This document shows positions 7,997-11,909 of a DNA stretch of 12,620 nt, one piece after another. Both the position numbers and the translations under genes were made by a program. This DNA comes from Candidatus Sulfotelmatobacter sp. (lineage in GTDB: Bacteria > Acidobacteriota > Terriglobia > Terriglobales > Acidobacteriaceae). Below the pieces are notes generated by a model. That model saw nothing but the letters and a program-made list of their open reading frames with translations. It did no database searches and was not told the origin of the DNA. Positions within the stretch are counted from its first letter, which is position 1; every line of letters starts with the position of its first letter. The stretch is from contig JASHTD010000040.1 in the NCBI GenBank assembly GCA_030040725.1, positions 1-12,620 on the forward strand. Reading direction: 5' to 3'.

Positions 7997-8416
7997 GTGC
8001 GTTTTTTTAGCGATTCGGGCCCGTAATTGCCAACGCTCTCCCTACGCGGCGAGGGATTCCGCATTCAGGAGCGTAGTGCCGCTATTTTGGAGTTGCTGAT
8101 CATTATACGCGATGGCAATTGAGGTACTTGGTTTAGAAGAGGCGAATGGATGAAAATGACACCGCTCGACGAAAATGGGTCAGTCTAGGATGCTCCTGAT
8201 TCCGTGTTTGCCGGCTTCCTCACACCGGTGGAAGGTTTTGCCCGACACTCAACCTTTCGTCAAAACTGTAAGGCACGCTCGCGAATTCTGGTAACGTGAC
8301 CGCCGGGCGACCGTCTATCTTCAGGAGATTATAGAAGATCCAGAGTCAAACATCGAATCAGGAAAGATCGAGTCAAAAGCCTTCGCGTCAAAAAGATCAA
8401 GTCAAAGGAGCGCCCC
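7997..8416. other. 420-bp divergent intergenic region
   Basis: No gene is seen between the GT2 gene (minus) and the DinB-like gene (plus). A TATAAT on the minus strand (8107-8102) could be the -10 box of the GT2 gene, although no good -35 is visible. The right end contains the AGATC...AGTCAAA direct repeats described separately. Confidence 0.5.
8335..8410 (+). repeat. Imperfect direct repeats (AGATC...AGTCAAA) before the DinB-like gene
   Basis: Three copies of AGATC (8335, 8365, 8394), each followed by AGTCAAA (8344-8350, 8371-8377, 8400-8406), give a period of about 29 bases. A further GTCAAA lies at 8387-8392. The last copy runs into the ribosome site AAGGAG (8405-8410). These could be an operator array or a 5'-UTR repeat. 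Confidence 0.6.
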
Positions 8417-8968
8417 GTGAAGCCAGCACTTTCTCGCATCGCCGCCCTAAGTCTTTTTCTCCTGCTTTCGTTCCATTGCTTCGCACAGCAAAACCCGCAA
8501 CCGCCCGCAACGTTGCGCAGCCTTCTCCTCCACGAATTGCGCACCACCCACAATCAGGCCGACTGGTTCGTGCCCATCAGCATCGCCGTCGATGGCCTCA
8601 CTGCCGAACAAGCCAGTTGGCAACCACCCGCCGGAGGCCATTCCGCCGGCCAGCTCACCTATCATTTATTGTTTTGGAATCGCCGCGCCCTCGCCAAGTT
8701 CAAAGGCGAAGACCCCGGGAAATATGGTGGCAACAACGACGAAACCTTCGAAAAGTTCGACGCCAAGCAATGGGCTGACACCGTCAAGCAGCTCGATCAG
8801 GTAATGACGGATCTCGAAAAACTCGTCGAATCGGCCAACGACAAGCAGCTCGCTCAATGGGCCGATACCATCGGCAACATCTGCACCCACAACGCCTACC
8901 ACGTCGGCCAGATCGTCTATGTCCGCAAATTGCAGGGCGTCTGGAATCCGGAGAAGGGCGTGAAATAG
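8417..8968 (+). CDS. Secreted DinB-like protein
   Basis: A 183-residue protein with a clear signal peptide (Lys3, Arg7, then LSLFLLLSFHCFAQQ; cleavage probably after the FAQ) and a DinB/YfiT-type four-helix bundle. The helices carry the histidines expected for the metal site: His45 in RTTHNQADW, His83 in LTYHLLFW and His162 in HNAYHVGQIVYVR. DinB-like proteins are metal-binding; some are thiol-dependent transferases, most are uncharacterised. A periplasmic version is common in Acidobacteria as far as I recall. It starts with GTG at 8417, with AAGGAG ending 6 bases upstream. It faces the nucleotidyltransferase gene, with a palindromic repeat between the two stops. Confidence 0.85.
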   Translation: MKPALSRIAALSLFLLLSFHCFAQQNPQPPATLRSLLLHELRTTHNQADWFVPISIAVDGLTAEQASWQPPAGGHSAGQLTYHLLFWNRRALAKFKGEDPGKYGGNNDETFEKFDAKQWADTVKQLDQVMTDLEKLVESANDKQLAQWADTIGNICTHNAYHVGQIVYVRKLQGVWNPEKGVK

Positions 8969-9018
8969 AAACAGCGGCCGAGCGGGACGCGGTCGCCGTT
9001 TGCCTTGCCATCGGCCGT

Positions 9019-9049
9019 CCCATTTCTCGCTGCTTCTGCGAGAAGTGGG
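9019..9049. repeat. Palindromic repeat, copy A
   Basis: CCCATTTCTCGC (9019-9030) and GCGAGAAGTGGG (9038-9049) form a 12-bp stem with one G-T wobble and a 7-nt loop. It is related to copies at 9947-9977 and 10868-10898. It lies between two convergent stop codons and could end transcription from either side. Confidence 0.85.
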
Positions 9050-9057
9050 GCGGCGCA

Positions 9058-9804
9058 CTAACTGACCATCTCTTTCAGCGCCGCAATCAGTCCGCTCTCC
9101 GGCTCACGCTCTAGGCGCCGCATCTCCTCCACCAGCACTTCCATCGTGCAACCAAACGCCCGGTTCAGCTCAACGGGCTCGAGTGACCCGGGAACACATC
9201 TCGCCGCTGCGTCTTTCTCCGCCTCCGGAAGATCGTCGAGGCCACGCCCTTGTTTAGCAACCACTCCGCATCGTAGGCAGGCCAGTTCGAACACCTGACT
9301 CCGCATTCCGCTTAGCATGTACTCTGCCTGCAAACCGCGTCCGCGTTCGAGGCTCGATCGAACGTGTAGAGCATACAGCCACGCCATCCCAACCAAGTCT
9401 TGAGCGCTCGATGCCGGGGTAGAACGCGGCGTCTTCGCTTCTCCAAATATCAGCCGGAAATTCGGCCCGATCGCACCGAAATCTTCCGCACGCCAGAACG
9501 CGATATCCACCTGCAGCGTGTTTCTCAATAGGAATACGCGAAAAAGCGTTGTGCCTCGCATCACGTCGACATGTGCGACCGCATGATGACGTTGATAAAG
9601 ACTCGCCGTCCATTCGGCGATCACCTGATCATACGAGGCAGTCGCCTTCAAACCGAGCGCCAGGTCGATATCGGACCAGCGATCGAGCCGCGACGCTGCG
9701 GCTGATCCCGTGTGCGCCGCTCCACACAGGTTGGCATCCTTTTGAGCGGCAGAGACGAGTTCATCCCGCAGGCGCTCGCGTTCCTCAGGACTAAAAATCG
9801 CCAC
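9058..9804 (-). CDS. Stand-alone nucleotidyltransferase-fold protein
   Basis: A 248-residue protein of the Pol-beta-like nucleotidyltransferase superfamily. The signature is HTGSAAASRLDRWSDIDLALG: Gly33-Ser34, then Asp45 and Asp47, with the third carboxylate Asp100 in LQVDIAFW. The C-terminal half is helical (VGMAWLYALHVRSSLERGR, MEVLVEEMRRLEREPES). This layout is shared by aminoglycoside adenylyltransferases, MNT-type minimal nucleotidyltransferases and many uncharacterised proteins; I cannot choose between them, and no HEPN partner is visible. The start is a GTG at 9804 with no clear ribosome site. It is isolated between repeat-rich gaps and faces the DinB-like gene. Confidence 0.8.
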   Translation of the reverse strand: MAIFSPEERERLRDELVSAAQKDANLCGAAHTGSAAASRLDRWSDIDLALGLKATASYDQVIAEWTASLYQRHHAVAHVDVMRGTTLFRVFLLRNTLQVDIAFWRAEDFGAIGPNFRLIFGEAKTPRSTPASSAQDLVGMAWLYALHVRSSLERGRGLQAEYMLSGMRSQVFELACLRCGVVAKQGRGLDDLPEAEKDAAARCVPGSLEPVELNRAFGCTMEVLVEEMRRLEREPESGLIAALKEMVS

Positions 9805-9867
9805 GCCGAAGATGTTAACGGATCATGGCTGCTGTTTGGGCGAAATCGCGCGAGCAAAACCTGATCT

Positions 9868-9910
9868 CATTCCGAACCGGGCGCGAAGCGGGGTGAGAGC
9901 CCGCCCTGAG
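9868..9910. repeat. ATTCCGAACC-type intergenic repeat, copy 1
   Basis: A ~43-bp element starting TCATTCCGAACC and ending GAGAGCCCGCCCTGA, near-identical at its ends to 10751-10793, with a GC-rich variable centre. In both places a CCCAC-type hairpin follows within 80-120 bases. Confidence 0.75.
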
Positions 9911-9946
9911 CGAAGTCGATGCTTGAACTATCACCAATGAGGGTGC

Positions 9947-9977
9947 CCCACTTCTCGCCGTCTTCGCGAGAAGTGGG
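9947..9977. repeat. Palindromic repeat, copy B
   Basis: CCCACTTCTCGC (9947-9958) and GCGAGAAGTGGG (9966-9977) form a perfect 12-bp stem with a 7-nt loop. It is preceded by GGGTGC, as is copy C. Confidence 0.9.
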
Positions 9978-10011
9978 AAGACCGTGTCCGAAGTATCCGT
10001 TTTGAAAGGAC

Positions 10012-10028
10012 GCGCCTTTCAGGCGCGC
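10012..10028. repeat. Short perfect hairpin
   Basis: CGCGCCT (10012-10018) and AGGCGCG (10022-10028) pair around a TTC triloop (GAA on the other strand). An alternative overlapping pair is TGAAAGG with CCTTTCA (10004-10022). It belongs to the repeat-rich gap 9805-10102, which holds no gene. Confidence 0.7.
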
Positions 10029-10054
10029 CAAACTTCATGCATTCGTAAAAGATC

Positions 10055-10070
10055 GGCCCTTCGGGGCCGC
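10055..10070 (-). terminator. Probable terminator of the SnoaL/DUF4440-like gene
   Basis: CGGCCC and GGGCCG enclose a 4-nt loop (TTCG on the plus strand, CGAA on the minus). Read on the minus strand, it is followed by ATCTTTTAC, a short T-rich tail. It lies 32 bases past the stop of the minus-strand gene. Confidence 0.55.
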
Positions 10071-10102
10071 GTGAGCCGACTCAGCTAATCCGAAACTCCA
10101 AC

Positions 10103-10588
10103 TTACTGCGACGGAATCAACACCGCCACCGACGCTACGCACTTCCAGGCCCGGTCAACCTTAACCCAGGTATCGAGAAACCGCTCACGCCGCGTCGCCG
10201 ATTTTCCTTTCTCCACGCTCCGGGTGCGAAAAACCCCGTAAACTACCGCCGAGTCTCCATAAACATCACCCTTACTCTTTTCCGTCACCGCCTGCGCTGG
10301 CTTCTGATACCCAGGTGCCTTCAAACTCACCAGAAATTCGCGCTTCGTCTGGATACTCCCGTCAACATCGATCGAAACGAAGCTCTCGGCCAGCAGCAGG
10401 TCGAGAGCTTTGGTGTCGTTGGTTTCGAGGGCGCGATTCCAGGAATTATCCAGGGCAAGCACGTGCGCGCCTTCATCGGACTGAGAAGAAGTCTGCGCCG
10501 CCGCCCCGCAGACGCTGAAAAATAGACCAACGCCGAAAAATAGAGAAGCGCCAAGAACCAGAATCGGTTTCATAAACGAAAGCCTCAT
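10103..10588 (-). CDS. Secreted SnoaL-like / DUF4440 protein
   Basis: A 161-residue protein with a signal peptide (basic MRLSFMKP, then ILVLGASLFFGVGLFF, cleavage probably near GAAAQ) and an NTF2-like domain: LDNSWNRALETNDTKALDLLLAESF, VDGSIQTKREFL, then GDSAVVYGVFRTRS and RFLDTWVKVDRAWKCVASV. These are the marks of the DUF4440/SnoaL-like family, which includes steroid isomerase-like enzymes and many non-catalytic binding proteins; the role here is unknown. An internal ATG at 10573 with a GAGG nine bases upstream is an equally good start and keeps the signal peptide. A terminator-like hairpin follows the gene. Confidence 0.8.
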   Translation of the reverse strand: MRLSFMKPILVLGASLFFGVGLFFSVCGAAAQTSSQSDEGAHVLALDNSWNRALETNDTKALDLLLAESFVSIDVDGSIQTKREFLVSLKAPGYQKPAQAVTEKSKGDVYGDSAVVYGVFRTRSVEKGKSATRRERFLDTWVKVDRAWKCVASVAVLIPSQ

Positions 10589-10750
10589 GGAAATCTCTTT
10601 CGTGCTGAACGCGCGGGCAACGAAGTGCCCCCGGTGATATACGGAATGGGGAAATTTTAAAAGAGAGGGGCGTGTTTGGATATTGGCAGCAGTGGGACTT
10701 CGAGTGCGGCTGGGTTCCTTCCACCACGCCGCAAATCTTATTAACCGATG

Positions 10751-10793
10751 TCATTCCGAACCCACGCGTAGCGCGGGCGAGAGCCCGCCCTGA
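10751..10793. repeat. ATTCCGAACC-type intergenic repeat, copy 2
   Basis: It has the same ends as 9868-9910 (TCATTCCGAACC ... GAGAGCCCGCCCTGA); the centre CCACGCGTAGCGCGGG is partly palindromic. Confidence 0.75.
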
Positions 10794-10801
10794 CCTAAAC
10801 G

Positions 10802-10814
10802 GCTGTGAAACAGC
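10802..10814. repeat. GAA-loop hairpin
   Basis: GCTGT and ACAGC pair around a GAA triloop. Confidence 0.55.
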
Positions 10815-10840
10815 GGTGAGGGACCTGCTTTTGTCGAAGG

Positions 10841-10857
10841 GGCGATTGAAAATCGCC
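10841..10857. repeat. GAA-loop hairpin
   Basis: GGCGATT and AATCGCC pair perfectly around a GAA triloop, 26 bases after the previous GAA-loop hairpin. Confidence 0.7.
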
Positions 10858-10867
10858 AGGCGGGTGC

Positions 10868-10898
10868 CCCACGTCTCGCCTCCTTTGCGAGACGTGGG
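10868..10898. repeat. Palindromic repeat, copy C
   Basis: CCCACGTCTCGC (10868-10879) and GCGAGACGTGGG (10887-10898) form a perfect 12-bp stem with a 7-nt loop. Relative to copy B, a T-A pair has become G-C on both arms. Confidence 0.9.
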
Positions 10899-10959
10899 AC
10901 CTCACAGGAAGACCGCTCTGAAAGGGAACCTGCTTTTCATGGCTTACGCTGCGGCAAAG

Positions 10960-11019
10960 AATCGAAGCCCCGAGTTTTCACTCGGGGCTTGTAGATACCA
11001 AACGCTGCTTGCCGAACAC
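10960..11019 (-). ncRNA. Predicted small RNA 1, antisense to the anticodon arm of allo-tRNA 1
   Basis: A short unit on the minus strand, predicted to begin near 11017-11019, just after a sigma70-like promoter, and to end at the GC-rich hairpin 10990-10965: about 55-60 nt. Its first 17 bases (11018-11002) are the reverse complement of the allo-tRNA 1 anticodon arm (11141-11125), with one position that becomes a G-U pair in RNA. The stretch includes a GGC that would face the GCC anticodon. A ~14-nt spacer leads to the hairpin. No coding potential is seen. The promoter and hairpin are sequence predictions; transcription is inferred. Confidence 0.5.
10965..10990 (-). terminator. Hairpin ending small RNA 1
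   Basis: AAGCCCCGAG and CTCGGGGCTT form a perfect 10-bp stem with a 6-nt loop (TGAAAA on the minus strand). The tail after it (CGATTCTTT) is only modestly T-rich. The same 26 bases occur identically at 11505-11530. Confidence 0.6.
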
Positions 11020-11023
11020 TTTT

Positions 11024-11051
11024 ATGATAAGCCGATCACGCGCATTGTCAA
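11024..11051 (-). promoter_or_regulatory. Sigma70-like promoter of small RNA 1
   Basis: On the minus strand, TTGACA (11051-11046) and TATCAT (11029-11024) lie 16 bases apart. The second unit keeps the same boxes and spacing (TTGACT, 16, TACCAT), while the sequence between the boxes has diverged. Confidence 0.6.
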
Positions 11052-11078
11052 GCATCCTCAGAAGTGTCGAGTGACCCG

Positions 11079-11166
11079 AGGAGGGCAAGGGGGTCGAACC
11101 CTAGTGGCTGCAAAAACACTCGACTGTTCGGCAAACAGCGTCCAGTATCCACTGGCAGTACCCTCC
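11079..11166 (-). tRNA. Allo-tRNA 1: 8/4 cloverleaf, anticodon GCC
   Basis: An 88-nt tRNA-like gene. The acceptor strands GGAGGGTA (11166-11159) and TGCCCTCC (11087-11080) make 8 bp with one U-G. The D arm is CCAGT / ACTGG with a 4-nt loop GGAT. The anticodon stem GCTGT / ACAGT is 5 bp with a G-U at its base, and the loop TTGCCGA carries anticodon GCC (11132-11130). The variable arm is 18 nt with only AGTG/CACT firmly paired. The T arm is AGGG / CCCT (4 bp) with loop TTCGACC. The discriminator is T (11079), and CCA is not encoded. A normal tRNA has a 7/5 acceptor/T arrangement; this one is 8/4. Such tRNAs have been described from Acidobacteria (allo-tRNAs, Mukai and co-workers). GCC with U73 suggests glycine, while the long variable arm is serine-like. 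The variable arm is weaker than in copy 2, so this copy may be decaying. Confidence 0.8.
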
Positions 11167-11189
11167 TAAACGCCGCTCGCATCGGATGA

Positions 11190-11220
11190 ATTCTATCGAA
11201 GCGCAGTCGCACCAGATCAA
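11190..11220 (-). promoter_or_regulatory. Candidate promoter of allo-tRNA 1
   Basis: TTGATC (11220-11215) and TAGAAT (11195-11190) on the minus strand, 19 bases apart. Both boxes and the spacing are kept in the second unit. The -10 box ends 23 bases before the tRNA. Confidence 0.5.
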
Positions 11221-11272
11221 AATTCTCTAAGAAAAAACTTACGACTATTCCCAGATCGGTCCAGTAGTAAAA

Positions 11273-11294
11273 AGCTCCGCCTCGCGGCGGGGCT
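11273..11294 (-). terminator. Terminator after the groEL remnant
   Basis: On the minus strand, AGCCCCGCC and GGCGGAGCT pair around a 4-nt loop and are followed by TTTTACTAC. It corresponds in position to the terminator after the real groEL, but has lost one G-C pair to G-T. Confidence 0.65.
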
Positions 11295-11330
11295 CCTGCT
11301 CTTGCTCGCGACTCACAACTCGCGACTAAC

Positions 11331-11478
11331 TTAGTACATGTCTCCCATCCCGCCGCCGTGTCCGCCGCCGGGCATCGGAGCTTCCTTCTTTTCCGGAATC
11401 TCCCCGACCAGCGCTTCGGTGGTGAGCATCAGGGCTGCGATCGAGCCGGCGTTGGTGAGTGCGGTGCGGACCACCTTC
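11331..11478 (-). pseudogene. Remnant of the groEL 3' end (last ~48 codons)
   Basis: The minus strand reads KVVRTALTNAGSIAALM ... GGGHGGGMGDMY and a TAA, identical in protein sequence to the real groEL C-terminus at 11910-12056. About ten bases differ, all in third codon positions with no amino-acid change, plus TAA instead of TGA. The match stops abruptly at 11478, where the real gene continues; there is no start codon or ribosome site, so it should not be translated. It is the left-over of a duplication that carried the tRNA unit with it. Confidence 0.9.
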
Positions 11479-11499
11479 CTTCATTGCACTCCCACCAAA

Positions 11500-11551
11500 A
11501 CGCCAAGCCCCGAGTTTTCACTCGGGGCTTGAAACACCGCTCGCCAAACAC
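11500..11551 (-). ncRNA. Predicted small RNA 2, antisense to the anticodon arm of allo-tRNA 2
   Basis: It should start near 11549-11551, directly after its promoter, and end at the hairpin 11530-11505, about 50 nt. Its first bases (11549-11534) are the reverse complement of allo-tRNA 2 positions 11674-11659: 16 nt, with one position becoming G-U. It is shorter than small RNA 1 because the spacer before the hairpin is only a few bases. Transcription is inferred. Confidence 0.5.
11505..11530 (-). terminator. Hairpin ending small RNA 2
   Basis: The 26 bases are identical to those at 10965-10990 (10-bp stem, TGAAAA loop on the minus strand). The following bases read GGCGTTTTGG on the minus strand. 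Confidence 0.6.
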
Positions 11552-11555
11552 TTCT

Positions 11556-11583
11556 ATGGTAAATCAACGCAGCTCGTAGTCAA
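11556..11583 (-). promoter_or_regulatory. Sigma70-like promoter of small RNA 2
   Basis: TTGACT (11583-11578) and TACCAT (11561-11556), 16 bases apart, at the same distance from the antisense stretch as in copy 1. Confidence 0.55.
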
Positions 11584-11611
11584 GCACCATCATTGCCGGC
11601 CGAGTGACCCG

Positions 11612-11699
11612 AGGAGGGCAAGGGAGTCGAACCCTAGTGGCTGAAAAGCCACTCAACCGTTTGGCAAGCGGTGTCCAGTACCCACTGGCAATACCCTCC
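11612..11699 (-). tRNA. Allo-tRNA 2: 8/4 cloverleaf, anticodon GCC
   Basis: An 88-nt tRNA-like gene of the same design as copy 1. The acceptor is GGAGGGTA (11699-11692) with TGCCCTCC (11620-11613), 8 bp; a ninth pair would be U-U, so it is 8/4 rather than 9/3. The D arm is CCAGT / ACTGG with loop GGGT. The anticodon stem ACCGC / ACGGT has a C-A mismatch next to the loop TTGCCAA, with anticodon GCC at 11665-11663. The variable arm is AGTGGCT / AGCCACT (7 bp, loop TTTC). The T arm is AGGG / CCCT with loop TTCGACT. The discriminator is T, with no CCA encoded. The long variable arm is complete, so this is the better preserved copy. Standard tRNA finders that force a 7/5 shape may miss or misread it. 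Confidence 0.82.
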
Positions 11700-11721
11700 T
11701 AAACGCCGCTCGCTTAGATGA

Positions 11722-11752
11722 ATTCTAATGACGCGCAAGCACACCAGATCAA
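11722..11752 (-). promoter_or_regulatory. Candidate promoter of allo-tRNA 2
   Basis: TTGATC (11752-11747) and TAGAAT (11727-11722), 19 bases apart, on the minus strand; the -10 box ends 22 bases before the tRNA. It lies after the groEL terminator, so the tRNA appears to be transcribed on its own. Confidence 0.5.
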
Positions 11753-11800
11753 AATCCCTGAGAAAAGACTTAAATCTGTTCCCGAATCGGCAAGATTAAA

Positions 11801-11826
11801 AAAGCCCCGCCTTGCGGCGGGGCTTT
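11801..11826 (-). terminator. Strong terminator of groEL
   Basis: AAAGCCCCGCC and GGCGGGGCTTT form a perfect 11-bp stem with a 4-nt loop; on the minus strand a run of six Ts (including stem bases) follows. It is a typical intrinsic terminator, about 85 bases past the groEL stop. Confidence 0.85.
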
Positions 11827-11880
11827 TCGTCTTGATGGCCCAGAGATCCTTCGCGCATAAATCGCGCTCAGGATGAGCGC

Positions 11881-11900
11881 CCGCGGCTCAGACGCCGCGG
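11881..11900. repeat. GC-rich hairpin just after the groEL stop
   Basis: CCGCGGC and GCCGCGG pair around a 6-nt TCAGAC loop, 9 bases from the groEL stop. It is absent after the groEL remnant, where different sequence containing two CTCGCGAC direct repeats (11305, 11319) is found instead. Confidence 0.6.
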
Positions 11901-11909
11901 ACTACGCGC

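Larger units (their letters stand above)
10589..10964. other. Repeat-rich gap without genes
   Basis: No protein gene is supported. The left part (10589-10750) is the upstream region of the DUF4440-like gene. The right part is a chain of palindromic units: the ATTCCGAACC element, two GAA-loop hairpins, and copy C of the CCCAC hairpin. The phrase AGGGA(A)CCTGCTTTT occurs twice (about 10819 and 10923). Confidence 0.6.
10965..11478. repeat. Duplicated unit, copy 1 (groEL end, allo-tRNA, small RNA)
   Basis: It is collinear with 11505-12058: terminal hairpin, small RNA and its promoter, tRNA, tRNA promoter, terminator, groEL 3' end. Functional parts are well conserved, spacers much less. A 26-base joint (11479-11504) separates the two units. 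Confidence 0.85.

Noticed and set aside
9868..10898. CRISPR array
   Set aside because: The repeats are palindromes with irregular spacing and genes between them, not evenly spaced repeats with unique spacers.
10960..11051. T-box riboswitch
   Set aside because: The unit is only ~60 nt, has no Stem I architecture or UGGN bulge and no gene under control downstream; only the idea of tRNA pairing is similar.
11079..11166. Selenocysteine tRNA
   Set aside because: The anticodon loop reads TTGCCRA, not TCA, and the branch is 8/4 rather than 8/5, although the 4-nt D loop is similar.
10672..11169. Plus-strand open frame of 165 codons across the tRNA unit
   Set aside because: It runs through palindromic repeats, the small RNA and the tRNA, with no domain or ribosome site.
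10965..11530. Insertion sequence or transposon as carrier of the duplication
   Set aside because: No transposase gene and no target-site duplication is visible; the shared edge is only the terminator-like hairpin.
11338..11532. Plus-strand open frames over the groEL remnant
   Set aside because: They are antisense to the remnant and begin with Pro/Ser-rich low-complexity text produced by the Gly-rich GroEL tail.
11079..11699. Ordinary serine tRNA with 7/5 arms
   Set aside because: A fifth T-stem pair would be T-T in both copies, while the eighth acceptor pair A-T is present in both; no serine anticodon fits the loop.
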